A DNA stretch of 64,000 nucleotides from Pseudomonas phenolilytica (GCF_021432765.1 NZ_CP058908.1:2124001-2188000); one strand, 5' to 3'. Counted from the stretch's first letter, positions 25,082-36,437 are shown. A program made the numbers and translations. Notes: generated by a model not told the origin, from the letters alone.

Positions 25082-26088
25082 TGGCGATCCAGCAGCTCCC
25101 TGACGGTCGCTGGCGGGTCGATGTTGAGCCGGTCAAAGGCAAGCGGTTTCGCAAGACGCTGAAGACCAAGGCCGAGGCAATGCGCTTCGAGGCGACCTGT
25201 CGAGCCAAGTGCAACGAATCGAACGATTGGGCACCACGGCCAAAGGATAAGCGCAGGCTGTCGGAGCTGGTCGAGCTGTGGTTCGACCTTCACGGCGTCT
25301 CGCTCTCCGATGGCGTTCGTCGTGTGGCGATCCTGCGGGCGTGTGCAAAGGCGATGGGCGACCCGGTAGCCCGTATGGTCGATGGTGCAAAGATCGCTGC
25401 CACGCGCGCGCGTTGGATGGCAGCAGGCGTAACCGGCAAGACAGCGAACAATCGCCTCGGCTACCTGAAAGCCGTTTACAACGAGCTGCATAAACTCGAC
25501 GTGATCGACTATCCCTGTCCGTTCACCCGTATTCGTCCGGTTCGGTTGCAGGAGCGGCCGCTGGCCTACCTGACCAAGCCACAGATTTCGGAACTGCTCG
25601 ATGCGCTCCAGGCTCGGAACACGTCTCCGCATCCGGCGATGGTGGCGCGTATCTGTCTGGCAACCGGGGCAAGGTGGGGTGAGGCGCAAGCGTTGCGACC
25701 GGAGCGGATAAGAGGCAATGCCCTGGTGTTCGCCAATACCAAGTCCAAGCGGGTGCGGATGGTCCCGGTAACGCCTGAGCTGGTGGCAGCGATCAAGAAG
25801 CACTGGCAGACGCACGGCCCGTTCACCAACTGCATCGGCGTGTTCCGTCTGGTCCTGCTCTCGACCTCGATCAAGCCACCACGCGGACAGGCAAGCCACA
25901 TCCTGCGGCACACCTTCGCAGCTCACTTCATCATGGGTGGCGGGCACATCGTGACGCTGAAGGAGATCCTGGGCCATGCGTCGCTGAACATGACGATGCG
26001 CTACGCCCACCTCGCGCCTGAGCATTTGCATGATGCGATCAGGCTGGGGCCGCTGGCAGGCATTGCCTTACCGCTCGCGGATCAGTAA
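25081..26088 (+). CDS. int: Tyrosine integrase of the prophage
   Basis: A 335-residue phage integrase. An N-terminal arm-binding domain (LPDGRWRVDVEPVKGKRFRKTLKTKAEA, residues 6-33) precedes a SAM-like core-binding domain. The catalytic set is visible: Arg198 in LATGARWGEAQ, His273 and Arg276 in SHILRHTFAAHF, His299 in EILGHASL and Tyr308 in MTMRYAHLAPEH. It recombines the phage attP with the tRNA-Gly 3' end. Pf phages encode an integrase at this place, while simpler filamentous phages use host XerCD. Confidence 0.95.
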   Translation: MAIQQLPDGRWRVDVEPVKGKRFRKTLKTKAEAMRFEATCRAKCNESNDWAPRPKDKRRLSELVELWFDLHGVSLSDGVRRVAILRACAKAMGDPVARMVDGAKIAATRARWMAAGVTGKTANNRLGYLKAVYNELHKLDVIDYPCPFTRIRPVRLQERPLAYLTKPQISELLDALQARNTSPHPAMVARICLATGARWGEAQALRPERIRGNALVFANTKSKRVRMVPVTPELVAAIKKHWQTHGPFTNCIGVFRLVLLSTSIKPPRGQASHILRHTFAAHFIMGGGHIVTLKEILGHASLNMTMRYAHLAPEHLHDAIRLGPLAGIALPLADQ

Positions 26089-26129
26089 ACGACAATTAGA
26101 GGAGGTGCGCCAATGGCGTACAATCAGCT

Positions 26130-26444
26130 ATGATCTTTATCGAGACGCCGATGTTTACCAAGCGCCTGCGGGAGCTGCTCAGCGATGACAGCTATGCGGA
26201 GTTTCAACGGCAATTGGCTGATCGGCCCGACATGGGAGACGTGATCGAAGGTACTGGCGGCATCCGCAAGGTTCGAGTTGCGTCCAGTGGTCACGGCAAG
26301 CGAGGCGGCTCCAGGGTCATCTACTACCACTTCACGGCTGCTTCGCAGATCGCGCTTCTGCTGATCTACCCGAAGAACGAGAAGGACGACCTTACGGCAG
26401 ACGAGCGCAAGGTGCTCAAGCAAATCATCGAGCGGTGGAGGTAA
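26130..26444 (+). CDS. RelE/HigB-like toxin
   Basis: A 104-residue basic protein (MIFIETPMFTKRLRELLSDD...). The pattern GGIRKVRVASSGHGKRGGSRVIYYHF and ALLLIYPKNEKDDLT is typical of RelE-superfamily toxins of the HigB/Gp49 branch, which cut mRNA on the ribosome. The gene precedes its antitoxin, the reverse-order arrangement of higBA-type modules, with 5 bp between. A comparable pair stands next to the integrase in Pf4 and affects prophage stability. Confidence 0.85.
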   Translation: MIFIETPMFTKRLRELLSDDSYAEFQRQLADRPDMGDVIEGTGGIRKVRVASSGHGKRGGSRVIYYHFTAASQIALLLIYPKNEKDDLTADERKVLKQIIERWR

Positions 26445-26449
26445 TCACC

Positions 26450-26740
26450 ATGAGTAGATTCTTCGAAGACCTTCTGGAAAGCGTCCAGCAGATGGATGAG
26501 ATCCGGCGAGGCGAGCGACAGCCTTCGCGGGAGTTCACCGTGGATGCTCTGCAGGTGAAGGAAATCCGCAAGGCAACCGGGCTGACTCAGGCCAAGTTTG
26601 CGGCGATGATCGATGTTCAGCTCGGCACGCTGCGCAATTGGGAACAAGGCCGACGCGAACCGACCGGTCCGGCCAAGGCGCTGCTGCGCGCTATTCATAA
26701 CGATCCGAAGCACGTTATCCAGGCGCTTTCGTCCGTCTGA
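26450..26740 (+). CDS. HigA-like antitoxin (XRE HTH)
   Basis: A 96-residue protein from ATG 26450, with GGAGG nine bases upstream. The N-terminal part (MSRFFEDLLESVQQMDEIRRGERQPSR) probably binds the toxin; residues 40-85 (KEIRKATGLTQAKFAAMIDVQLGTLRNWEQGRREPTGPAKALLR) form an XRE helix-turn-helix that should repress the pair. It lies 60 bp before the right prophage end. Confidence 0.87.
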   Translation: MSRFFEDLLESVQQMDEIRRGERQPSREFTVDALQVKEIRKATGLTQAKFAAMIDVQLGTLRNWEQGRREPTGPAKALLRAIHNDPKHVIQALSSV

Positions 26741-26761
26741 TCTCGGCCTAGCGGCTGGTCC

Positions 26762-26781
26762 TTTTCGACACTTCTTCGACA
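26762..26781. repeat. Putative integrase arm-type site, right end
   Basis: TTTTCGACACTTCTTCGACA, 18 of 20 identical to 13922-13941, 57 bp inside attR and just after the antitoxin stop. Confidence 0.45.
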
Positions 26782-26800
26782 CCACTAAAAGCCAGAAACG

Positions 26801-26823
26801 AAAAAGCCCTGTAAAAACAGGGC
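26801..26823 (-). terminator. Phage-borne terminator for tRNA-Gly
   Basis: A 23-bp identical copy of 13765-13787 placed 14 bp downstream of the tRNA 3' end on the minus strand. GCCCTGT/ACAGGGC hairpin followed by TTTTT. The phage attP thus restores termination of the tRNA transcript after integration. Confidence 0.8.
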
Positions 26824-26837
26824 CTTAGCGTGTGGTG

Positions 26838-26866
26838 TCTGGAGCGGGCGAAGGGAATCGAACCCT
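26838..26866. repeat. attR: 29-bp core within tRNA-Gly
   Basis: Identical to 13802-13830. It comprises the CCA end, acceptor 3' strand and part of the T-arm of the intact tRNA-Gly gene. Confidence 0.9.
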
Positions 26867-26913
26867 CGTCATGAGCTTGGGAAGCTCAGGTAATGCCATT
26901 ATACGACGCCCGC
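26840..26913 (-). tRNA. tRNA-Gly (anticodon CCC)
   Basis: A 74-nt cloverleaf on the minus strand with CCA encoded. The acceptor stem GCGGGCG pairs with CGCCCGC. The anticodon stem TGAGC/GCTCA encloses loop TTCCCAA, giving anticodon CCC (codon GGG). The T-arm contains GGTTCGATTCC. The sequence closely resembles E. coli glyU. It is the attachment site of the prophage, which regenerates its 3' end. Confidence 0.96.
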
Positions 26914-26995
26914 TTGAGGGTGCCTTTTTACCAGAAGGCCGCGTTGAAATGAAGCGCGGTGGCAGCTTTTTCTAGGATGGGCCGCTCAGGTCCCC

Positions 26996-27688
26996 CTAAA
27001 TCTGCGTGATTTCCTCGGCGGTGAGCGGGCGATAGCGCCCGGGCGCGAGGCTTGGGTCCAGTAGCACGGGGCCCATGCGCTCACGGTGCAGCGCGGTGAC
27101 CCGGTTGCGGAAGTGGCCGAACATGCGTTTGACCTGATGGTAGCGGCCTTCGTGCAGGGTCAGGCGGGCGCGGCGCAGGCCGAGCAGTTCCAACTGGGCC
27201 GGCTGGGTGGTGAGGCCCTCGAAGCGGAAGTACAGGCCCTTGGCGAAGGCCTCGATGCAGGCGGGGTCGATCTCGTCCTCGGTGTCGACCAGGTAGACCT
27301 TGCTCTGCAGGCTGCTCGGCTGGGTCAGGCGGCGCGACCACTGGCCATCATTGGTAAGCAGCATCAGGCCGGTGGTGTTGAAGTCCAGGCGGCCAGCGAT
27401 GTGCAGGTCATCCTTGTCAGGTTCGTCAATCAGGTCGATTACCGTGCGGTGCGACGTATCACGGGTGGCGCTGACGCAGCCGCTTGGCTTGTGCAGCATC
27501 AGGTAGCGGGCGGTCTTTCCTGGCTGTAGCAGTGCACCGTCGAGTTCGATGCGATCGAACAGACGCACTTCCCGGTCCATCGCCCGGATCACCTCGCCAT
27601 TCACCCGCGCGCGACCTTCGACGAGCAGACGCTGGACATCCTGGCGGCTGAGTTGCGCGCGGCCGGCGAGGTAGCGATCCAGGCGCAT
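26996..27688 (-). CDS. rsuA: RsuA-family 16S rRNA pseudouridine synthase
   Basis: A 230-residue protein from ATG 27688. An N-terminal S4 domain (MRLDRYLAGRAQLSRQDVQRLLVEGRARVNG) precedes the synthase domain with the catalytic Asp in AGRLDFNTTGLMLLTNDG (residues about 101-118) and the late LTLHEGRYHQVKRMFGH block. RsuA makes pseudouridine 516 in 16S rRNA; the single-domain length and HIAGRLDFNTTG signature fit RsuA better than RluB. Its start shares one base with the stop of the upstream CWC gene. Confidence 0.9.
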   Translation of the reverse strand: MRLDRYLAGRAQLSRQDVQRLLVEGRARVNGEVIRAMDREVRLFDRIELDGALLQPGKTARYLMLHKPSGCVSATRDTSHRTVIDLIDEPDKDDLHIAGRLDFNTTGLMLLTNDGQWSRRLTQPSSLQSKVYLVDTEDEIDPACIEAFAKGLYFRFEGLTTQPAQLELLGLRRARLTLHEGRYHQVKRMFGHFRNRVTALHRERMGPVLLDPSLAPGRYRPLTAEEITQI

Positions 27689-27894
27689 CAGGCTTTGGCT
27701 AGGTCTTCGCTGCGGGCGCAGCGTGGGCAGAGGCAGGCCTGGTTTCTGAGCGCAGGAGGGATGCGTTCGAGGGCGTCCTGATCGATGGTGGCAGACATGC
27801 ACCAGCACGGCTGTTGCGCACCGGGATCGCACTCGGCGCACTGGTTGGGTTGGCCGCAGAGCGGGCAACGGGAGGGTTCGACAGGCTCGCTCAT
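27688..27894 (-). CDS. Cysteine-rich CWC-domain protein
   Basis: A 68-residue protein with eight cysteines arranged CPLCGQPNQCAEC ... CWC ... CLCPRC, the pattern of the Cys-rich CWC family of small putative zinc proteins. The function of the family is unknown to me. It is translationally coupled to rsuA (TGATG overlap). Confidence 0.85.
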   Translation of the reverse strand: MSEPVEPSRCPLCGQPNQCAECDPGAQQPCWCMSATIDQDALERIPPALRNQACLCPRCARSEDLAKA

Positions 27895-27955
27895 GGCGTT
27901 TCCGTTGAAGCATCGGGTGTCGCCTGCCGGCGGTGGGCCGGCAGGCGACGCCGGG

Positions 27956-29995
27956 TTACATGACGCGCTGACCTGGCTTGGCGCCGGCGTCAGGGCTGAG
28001 CAAATAAATTTCGCTGCCGCCGGGGCCCGCCGCCAGGACCATGCCCTCGGACAGGCCGAACTTCATCTTGCGCGGCGCCAGGTTGGCGACGTACAGGGTC
28101 AGGCGACCTTCCAGCTTGCTCGGGTCCGGGTAGGCGCTCTTGATGCCGGAAAACACATTGCGCTTGGCGTCGCCGATGTCCAGCGTCAGGCGCAGCAGCT
28201 TGTCGGCACCCTCGACCAGCTCGGCCTTCTCGATCAACGCGATGCGCAGATCGACCGCGGCGAAGGCATCGAAGTTGATTTCCGGCGCCAGCGGCTCCTT
28301 GACCAGTTCGCCGTTGCCTGCCGGAGCGGCGGGCGCGCTGGCCGCCAGGTCTTCCTTGGAGGCTTCGATCATGGCTTCGATCTTCGCCGGCTCGATACGC
28401 GTCATCAGCGGCGTGAAGGCGTTGAGCTGGTGGTTGGCCAGCAGCGTGGCATGGTCGTTCCAGCTCAGTGGCGCGACGTTGAGGAACTGTTCGGCGGCGG
28501 CGGCGAGGTTCGGTAGAACGGGCTTGAGGAAGATCACCAGCTGGCGGAACAGGTTGATGCCCAGCGCACAGATTTCCTGCACCTCGGTCTGCTTGCCCTC
28601 GACCTTGTTCAGCGCCCAGGGCGCCTTGTCGGCGATCCAGGCGTTGGCGCGGTCGGCCAGGTGCATGATTTCGCGCATGGCGCGGGCAAAATCACGCGCC
28701 TCGTAGGCTTCGGCGATGCTCGGCGCAGCGGCCTGGAAGCCAGCCCAGAGTTCCGGTTCGAGGTTGGCGTCGACCATCACGCCGCCATTGCCCTTGTGGA
28801 TGAAGCCGGCGCAGCGGCTGGCGATGTTGACCACCTTGCCGACCAGGTCCGAGTTGACCTTTTGCACGAAGTCCTCGAGGTTCAGGTCGAGGTCGTCGAC
28901 GCCGCGGCCGAGTTTGGACGCGTAGTAGTACCGCAGGTATTCGGGATTGAGGTGCTCAAGATAGGTACGTGCCTTGATGAAGGTGCCACGCGACTTGGAC
29001 ATCTTCTGCCCGTTCACCGTCAGGTAGCCATGCACGTTGACCGCGGTCGGCTTGCGGTAGCCGGCGCCTTCGAGCATGGCGGGCCAGAACAGGGTGTGGA
29101 AGTTGATGATGTCCTTGCCGATGAAGTGGTACAGCTCAGCGCTCGATTCCTTGGCCCAGAAAGCATCGAAGGAGAGCTCCGGGCGGCGCTTGCAGAGGTT
29201 CTGGAAGCTCGCCATGTAGCCGATCGGCGCGTCCAGCCACACGTAGAAGTACTTGCCCGGCTCGTCGGGAATCTCGAAGCCGAAGTAGGGCGCGTCACGG
29301 GAGATGTCCCACTCCTGCAGGCCGCCGTCCAGCCATTCGGCGATCTTGTTGGCCACCGATTCCTGCAGCGTGCCGCTGCGGGTCCACTCCTTGAGCATCG
29401 CCTCGAAGTCCGGCAGCTTGAAGAAGAAGTGCTTGGAGTCCTTGAGCACCGGGGTGGCGCCGGAGATCGCCGAGCGCGGGTCCTTCAGTTCGGTGGGCTC
29501 GTAGGTGGCGCCGCATTTTTCGCAGTTATCGCCGTACTGGTCCTCAGCGCCGCACTTGGGGCAGGTGCCCTTGATGAAGCGATCGGCGAGGAACATGCCC
29601 TTCTCGGGGTCGAAGTACTGCGTCACCGAGCGGGTGGCGATGTGCCCGGCATCGCGCAGGCGGGTGTAGATCAGCTCGGCGAGCTCGCGGTTTTCCTCGG
29701 CATGGGTCGAGTGGAAGTTGTCGAAATCGACCAGGAAGTCGGCGAAGTCGGCGCTGTGCTCGGCCTGTACATTGGCGATCAGTTGTTCCGGTGTAATGCC
29801 TTCCTTCTCCGCGCGCAGCATGATCGCCGAGCCGTGGGCATCGTCGGCGCAGACGTAGATGCACTGGTTGCCGCGCAGCTTCTGGAAGCGCACCCACATG
29901 TCGGTCTGGATGTACTCGAGCATATGGCCGAGGTGGATCGAACCGTTGGCATAGGGGAGGGCGCTGGTAACGAGAATCTGGCGGGCTTCGGACAT
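27956..29995 (-). CDS. metG: Methionyl-tRNA synthetase
   Basis: A 679-residue class I synthetase of the dimeric long type. HIGH-like motif [16 protein letters not shown] (residues 13-28), zinc knuckle [18 protein letters not shown] near residue 145, and KMSKS ([12 protein letters not shown], near residue 335) are intact. Residues about 575-679 form the C-terminal tRNA-binding/dimerisation domain ([26 protein letters not shown]). It charges tRNA-Met. It is divergent from apbC with 182 bp between them, the standard Pseudomonas arrangement. Confidence 0.98.
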   Translation of the reverse strand: MSEARQILVTSALPYANGSIHLGHMLEYIQTDMWVRFQKLRGNQCIYVCADDAHGSAIMLRAEKEGITPEQLIANVQAEHSADFADFLVDFDNFHSTHAEENRELAELIYTRLRDAGHIATRSVTQYFDPEKGMFLADRFIKGTCPKCGAEDQYGDNCEKCGATYEPTELKDPRSAISGATPVLKDSKHFFFKLPDFEAMLKEWTRSGTLQESVANKIAEWLDGGLQEWDISRDAPYFGFEIPDEPGKYFYVWLDAPIGYMASFQNLCKRRPELSFDAFWAKESSAELYHFIGKDIINFHTLFWPAMLEGAGYRKPTAVNVHGYLTVNGQKMSKSRGTFIKARTYLEHLNPEYLRYYYASKLGRGVDDLDLNLEDFVQKVNSDLVGKVVNIASRCAGFIHKGNGGVMVDANLEPELWAGFQAAAPSIAEAYEARDFARAMREIMHLADRANAWIADKAPWALNKVEGKQTEVQEICALGINLFRQLVIFLKPVLPNLAAAAEQFLNVAPLSWNDHATLLANHQLNAFTPLMTRIEPAKIEAMIEASKEDLAASAPAAPAGNGELVKEPLAPEINFDAFAAVDLRIALIEKAELVEGADKLLRLTLDIGDAKRNVFSGIKSAYPDPSKLEGRLTLYVANLAPRKMKFGLSEGMVLAAGPGGSEIYLLSPDAGAKPGQRVM

Positions 29996-30177
29996 GGGAT
30001 CTGCGTTCGGAATTACGAAAGAAAGGCTGCAACTATAAAGGTGTGTCGGGTTTTTTTCATCCGCGCAGCCGGCGCACGCAGCGCTCGGCGGCCGCTGCGG
30101 CTCTGCTGCGGTGGGCTGGAGGCTGACTGCGCGGTAATATGCCTGCCTGATTTGCTCGGTCTTTCTTGGGAGTAGCC

Positions 30178-31272
30178 ATGTCCGTCACCCGTGAAGCTGT
30201 GGAAAACGTACTGCGCCAGTACACCGATCCCCACTTGAACCAGGATCCGGTCAGTGCCGGTTGCGTGCGTTCGATCGACGTTGGGGGGGAGCGCGTCAGC
30301 GTTCAGCTCGAACTGGGCTACGCCGCGGGGCTGTTTCGCAGCGGTTGGGCGCAGATGTTGGCAATGGCGATCGAGGGGCTGGATGGCGTCGCCCGTGCCG
30401 ACGTGCAGGTCGATTGCGTGATTCGCGCGCACAAGTCTCAGGAGCAAGTACCGGCATTGGCCAATGTGAAGAACATCATTGCCGTTTCCTCGGGCAAGGG
30501 GGGCGTCGGCAAATCCACCACCGCCGCCAATCTGGCGCTGGCGCTGGCCCGCGAAGGGGCGCGTGTCGGCATGCTGGACGCCGACATCTATGGGCCGAGC
30601 CAGGGCATCATGTTCGGCATCGCCGAGGGCACGCGCCCGCAGATTCGTGATGGCAAGGCCTTCGTGCCGCTGCAGGCACACGGGGTGCAGGTGATGTCGA
30701 TGGCGTTTCTGGCCGACGACAAGACCCCGATGGTCTGGCGCGGGCCGATGGTGTCCGGTGCGTTGTTGCAGCTGATCACCCAGACCGCCTGGGACAACCT
30801 GGATTATCTGGTGATCGACATGCCGCCGGGCACCGGCGATATCCAGCTGACGCTGGCGCAGAAGGTGCCGGTGACCGGCGCGGTGATCGTCACCACGCCG
30901 CAGGACCTGGCGTTGCTGGATGCGAAGAAGGGCGTGGAGATGTTCCGCAAGGTGAATATCCCCGTCCTGGGTGTGGTGGAGAACATGGCTGTGCACATCT
31001 GTTCGAACTGCGGCCATGCCGAGCATCTGTTCGGTGAAGGTGGTGGCGAGAAACTGGCGGCCCAGTACAACGTCGACCTGCTGGCGTCGTTGCCGCTGTC
31101 GATGGCGATCCGCAGCCAGGCCGATGCGGGCACGCCGACCGTGATCGCCGACCCGGAAAGCCAGATCGCCATGATCTACCAGCAGATCGCCCGCACCGTC
31201 GGCGCTCGCATCGCTCAGAGCGGGCAGATCATTGCCCAGTCGATGCCGAAGATCGTGGTGTCTGACGATTGA
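30178..31272 (+). CDS. apbC: Iron-sulfur cluster carrier protein ApbC/Mrp
   Basis: A 364-residue P-loop ATPase. The start is ATG 30178 ([15 protein letters not shown]) with GGAG upstream; four extra in-frame codons before it are ignored. An N-terminal MIP18-like domain is followed by the deviant Walker [13 protein letters not shown] near residue 104, Switch [21 protein letters not shown] and the CxxC of [12 protein letters not shown] that binds a shared [4Fe-4S] cluster at the dimer interface. It hands Fe-S clusters to apoproteins. Neighbours metG and dcd are as in other pseudomonads. Confidence 0.96.
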   Translation: MSVTREAVENVLRQYTDPHLNQDPVSAGCVRSIDVGGERVSVQLELGYAAGLFRSGWAQMLAMAIEGLDGVARADVQVDCVIRAHKSQEQVPALANVKNIIAVSSGKGGVGKSTTAANLALALAREGARVGMLDADIYGPSQGIMFGIAEGTRPQIRDGKAFVPLQAHGVQVMSMAFLADDKTPMVWRGPMVSGALLQLITQTAWDNLDYLVIDMPPGTGDIQLTLAQKVPVTGAVIVTTPQDLALLDAKKGVEMFRKVNIPVLGVVENMAVHICSNCGHAEHLFGEGGGEKLAAQYNVDLLASLPLSMAIRSQADAGTPTVIADPESQIAMIYQQIARTVGARIAQSGQIIAQSMPKIVVSDD

Positions 31273-31335
31273 GCCGGCAGTCTGCGGGTGGCGGCGGCAG
31301 CCGGCCGCCCGCAGACTGAAGGAAAATCGCAGGCA

Positions 31336-31366
31336 TAAAAAAAGCCCCGCCGAAGCGGGGCTTTTT
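31336..31366. terminator. Bidirectional terminator between apbC and the cold shock gene
   Basis: AAAGCCCCGC (31341-31350) and GCGGGGCTTT (31355-31364) with CGAA tetraloop, A-tract before and T-tract after; serves the converging genes on both sides. Confidence 0.9.
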
Positions 31367-31381
31367 CAGAGAAGCTTCAGG

Positions 31382-31591
31382 TTAGATAACCTGAACTTCC
31401 TCAGCTTGCATGCCTTTCTGGCCGCGGGTAGCGACGAAGGAGACTTGCTGGCCTTCTTTCAGGCTCTTGAAGCCGTCACCCTGAATGGCACGGAAGTGTA
31501 CGAAGAGGTCGTCACCGGATTGCGGAGTGATGAAGCCGAAGCCTTTCTCATCGTTGAACCACTTAACGGTACCGGTTTGGCGATTGGACAT
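31382..31591 (-). CDS. Cold shock domain protein (CspA family)
   Basis: A 69-residue OB-fold protein with RNP1 KGFGFI (residues 16-21) and RNP2 DLFVHF (28-33), and the start [17 protein letters not shown]. CspA-type proteins bind single-stranded RNA and act as chaperones. AAGGAG lies upstream of the ATG. A leader of more than 100 nt with small hairpins precedes it, as in cold-inducible csp genes. Whether this copy is cold-induced or constitutive cannot be decided. Confidence 0.96.
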   Translation of the reverse strand: MSNRQTGTVKWFNDEKGFGFITPQSGDDLFVHFRAIQGDGFKSLKEGQQVSFVATRGQKGMQAEEVQVI

Positions 31592-31918
31592 TTGATGTCT
31601 CCTTGAACCAAGTTTTGAAGAATAAAGTGCGGGCTAAAAGGCCCGAACATCACTGTGTGCAAGGAGATAGGAGTCGTATCGATATTTGGATCGAAATCTA
31701 AACATGTAGCGATTCACGGTGACACATGCAGCAGCAGCCCAGTAACAATACCGTTTTTCTGGAGCAAAGCGAGCTTTATTTTGGATTTCTTCGCCGTGCG
31801 GCCGCAGCTGGCTGTGACGGCCGTTGCGGCGTGACAGAAGCCAGGCTTTGAACACCCGTGTCAGGCTCGGTAAGATGCGCCTCTTCGCAGGACCATTAAC
31901 CTATTCAGGACGCCAGCC

Positions 31919-32485
31919 ATGAGCATCAAATCGGACAAGTGGATTCGCCGCATGGCCCAGGATCACGGCATGATCGAGCCCTTCGTCGAGCGCCAGGTGC
32001 GCACCGAAGGCAGCGAGCGACTGATCTCCTATGGCGTCTCCAGCTACGGTTACGACGTGCGCTGCGCCGATGAATTCAAGGTGTTCACCAACATCCATTC
32101 GGCCACCGTGGATCCGAAGAATTTCGACGAGAAGAGCTTCGTGGATGTGAAGGGGCCGGTGTGCATCATTCCACCGAACTCCTTCGCGCTGGCGCGTACC
32201 GTCGAGTATTTCCGCATCCCGCGCGATGTGTTGACGATCTGCCTGGGCAAGAGCACCTACGCGCGTTGCGGCATCATCGTCAACGTCACGCCGCTGGAAC
32301 CGGAGTGGGAAGGCCATGTGACGCTGGAGTTCTCCAACACCACCACGCTGCCGGCGAAGATCTATGCCAACGAGGGCGTGGCGCAGATGCTGTTCCTGCA
32401 GTCCGACGAGCCTTGTGAGGTGTCTTACCGCGACCGCGGCGGCAAGTATCAGGGGCAGCGCGGCGTGACCCTGCCCAAGGCCTGA
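31919..32485 (+). CDS. dcd: dCTP deaminase
   Basis: A 188-residue protein, the normal Dcd length. Characteristic blocks: [69 protein letters not shown] (catalytic Glu in the EPEWEG/TLEFSN region) and [13 protein letters not shown] at the C-terminus. It deaminates dCTP to dUTP for thymidylate synthesis and is a homotrimer in the family. Confidence 0.98.
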   Translation: MSIKSDKWIRRMAQDHGMIEPFVERQVRTEGSERLISYGVSSYGYDVRCADEFKVFTNIHSATVDPKNFDEKSFVDVKGPVCIIPPNSFALARTVEYFRIPRDVLTICLGKSTYARCGIIVNVTPLEPEWEGHVTLEFSNTTTLPAKIYANEGVAQMLFLQSDEPCEVSYRDRGGKYQGQRGVTLPKA

Positions 32486-32542
32486 TGGACGAGGCGCCGC
32501 AGCCGGGACGCTCGCCCGGACTGCGGTGCTTTCATTGACGCT

Positions 32543-33244
32543 TCACGCGCCGAGATAGGCGTCGCGTACCTTCGGGTCGTTCAGCAGCTGCTCGCCGCTG
32601 CCCTGCATGACGATGCGCCCGTTCTCCAACACATAGCCCCGATCGGCCAGCCTGAGCGCCTGGTTGGCGTTCTGCTCGACGAGGAAAATCGTCACGCCAT
32701 CCTCACGCAGCTGTTCGATGATGTCGAAGATCTGCTGGATGATGATCGGCGCCAGGCCCAGCGACGGTTCGTCCAGCAGCAGCAGCTTCGGTTTGCTCAT
32801 CAGCGCCCGACCAATGGCCAGCATCTGCTGCTCGCCGCCGGACATGGTGCCGGCACGCTGCGCAAGGCGCTCCTGCAGGCGCGGGAACAGGTGCAACACC
32901 TTGTCCAGCTGCTGCTGGTTGTCGGCCTTGCTGCCGAAGAATCCGCCCATCGCCAGATTCTCCTCGACGGTCAGGCGCGCAAACACCCTGCGTCCTTCCG
33001 GCACCACGGCGATGCTCTTGCGCATGATGTCGCAGCTTTGCTGGCCGACCAGTTCCTCGCCCTCGTAACGGATGCTGCCGCTCGCGGCCTGGGGCGAGCC
33101 GCAGAGCGTCATCAGCAGGGTCGACTTACCGGCACCGTTGGCGCCGATCAGCGTGACGATTTCGCCCCGCTCGACGTTGAGGCTGACGTCATGCAGCGCC
33201 TGGATCTTGCCGTAACAGGTGGAGACGTTATCGAAAGACAGCAT
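32543..33244 (-). CDS. livF: Branched-chain amino-acid ABC transporter ATPase LivF/BraG
   Basis: A 233-residue ATPase. Walker A GANGAGKST near residue 37, signature MSGGEQQML near residue 134 and Walker B LLLLDEPSLGLAP near residue 155 are intact. The N-terminus MLSFDNVSTCYGKIQALHD is nearly that of BraG. A GTG two codons earlier overlaps the livG stop, but GGAGG is better spaced for the ATG at 33244. Last gene of the livKHMGF transport operon. Confidence 0.96.
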   Translation of the reverse strand: MLSFDNVSTCYGKIQALHDVSLNVERGEIVTLIGANGAGKSTLLMTLCGSPQAASGSIRYEGEELVGQQSCDIMRKSIAVVPEGRRVFARLTVEENLAMGGFFGSKADNQQQLDKVLHLFPRLQERLAQRAGTMSGGEQQMLAIGRALMSKPKLLLLDEPSLGLAPIIIQQIFDIIEQLREDGVTIFLVEQNANQALRLADRGYVLENGRIVMQGSGEQLLNDPKVRDAYLGA

Positions 33245-33246
33245 GC

Positions 33247-35263
<2,017 letters not shown>

Positions 35264-35267
<4 letters not shown>

Positions 35268-36187
35268 ACCTTTTCCACCTCCGGGCGACCGAGGATGCCG
35301 GTGGGGCGGAACAGCAGGACGAGCACCAGCAGGCTGAATGCCACGACATCCTTGTACTGGTCGCCGAACAGATCGGCACCGAAGGCCTCGGCCACGCCGA
35401 GCACCAGACCGCCGAGCATCGCGCCCGGTATGCTGCCGATGCCGCCGAGCACCGCGGCGGTGAACGCCTTGATGCCGGCGAGGAAGCCGATGTGCGGGTT
35501 GATCACGCCGTACTGCATGCTGATCAGTACCGCCGCGATGGCCGCCAGCGCCGCGCCGATGACGAACGTCAGGGCGATGATGTTGTTGGTGTTGATGCCC
35601 AGCAGATTGGCCATCTTGATGTCTTCCGCGCAGGCGCGGCAGGCGCGTCCCAGCCGCGAGCGCGAGATGAACAGCGTCAGGCCGTACATGGTGATGAAAG
35701 TCACGATGAAGATCGCCACCTGCATGTAGGAGATCGTCACGCCGTTCATGGTGCTTTCACCGAGGACGAAGTTGCCCGGCATCAGATTGGGGATGGCCTT
35801 GTCCTTGGAGTCCTGGGCCAGCAGCACGACGTTTTGCAGGAAGATCGACATGCCGATCGCCGAGATCAGCGGAATCAGCCGGTTACTGCCACGCAACGGG
35901 CGATAGGCGACCCGTTCGATGCTGTAACCGTAGGCGCTGGTCACGATCATGCTCGCGAGGAAGGCGCCGATCATGAGGAGCGGCAAGGCGTCCAGACCCA
36001 GCATGGACAGGCCGATGATGGCGATGAAGGCAACATACGAGCCGATCATGTACACCTCGCCGTGAGCGAAGTTGATCATGCCGATGATGCCGTACACCAT
36101 CGTGTAGCCGATGGCGATCAAGGCATAGGTGCTGCCAACGGTGAGGCCGTTGATCAGCTGTTGTAGGTAATGGTAAAGCTCAGGCAT
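35264..36187 (-). CDS. livH: Branched-chain amino-acid ABC transporter permease LivH/BraD
   Basis: A 307-residue permease from ATG 36187 ([37 protein letters not shown] upstream). [16 protein letters not shown] near residue 43 and the coupling loop [26 protein letters not shown] near residue 190 are conserved. It is separated from livK by about 250 bp containing two hairpins, so its expression is probably lower than that of the binding protein. Confidence 0.95.
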
Positions 36188-36360
36188 CACTGCTCTCCCG
36201 AAGTCCCTGCAATTTCATTCCGGTTGGCTGCGCTGCCCACATCGAACACGCCGCACACCCGCGCGGCGCTACTACGGTACGACGACGCGCGGATCACGCG
36301 CGGTGCCGGTTCGAGGCGGGCCTGCGGTTCAGGCCGCTCGTCGGATTACAGGTATGGCAA

Positions 36361-36421
36361 GGCGGCCCGATGCTTGTGGCAGGGCCGCCCGCTAAGACAA
36401 AGCCCACGGCAAGTGGGCTTT
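36361..36421 (-). promoter_or_regulatory. Tandem hairpins between livK and livH (partial terminator)
   Basis: Read leftward, AAAGCCCAC (36421-36413) pairs with GTGGGCTTT (36407-36399), followed at once by a second hairpin with 8-bp arms GGCGGCCC/GGGCCGCC (36389-36382/36368-36361). No long T-run follows. They probably stabilise livK mRNA and limit read-through to livHMGF. Confidence 0.6.
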
Positions 36422-36437
36422 GCGAGGCTGATGGAAA

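Larger units (their letters stand above)
13831..26866. mobile_element. Integrated filamentous (inovirus, Pf-like) prophage with cargo module
   Basis: About 13.0 kb between the two copies of the tRNA-Gly 3' end. The rightward half has the standard filamentous-phage order: small regulators, ssDNA-binding candidate, small proteins, major coat, pIII-like, pVI-like, Zot, replication protein, tyrosine integrase. Integration next to tRNA-Gly with the integrase and a toxin-antitoxin pair at the tRNA end resembles Pf4 of P. aeruginosa. The leftward part (13.9-17.8 kb) carries a repressor candidate and an AT-rich three-gene cargo not found in model Pf phages. All core genes appear intact, so the phage may be active. 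Confidence 0.9.

Noticed and set aside
13831..26866. CRISPR array or plasmid-type replicon in the inserted element
   Set aside because: No regularly spaced direct repeats; gene order and products are those of a filamentous phage.
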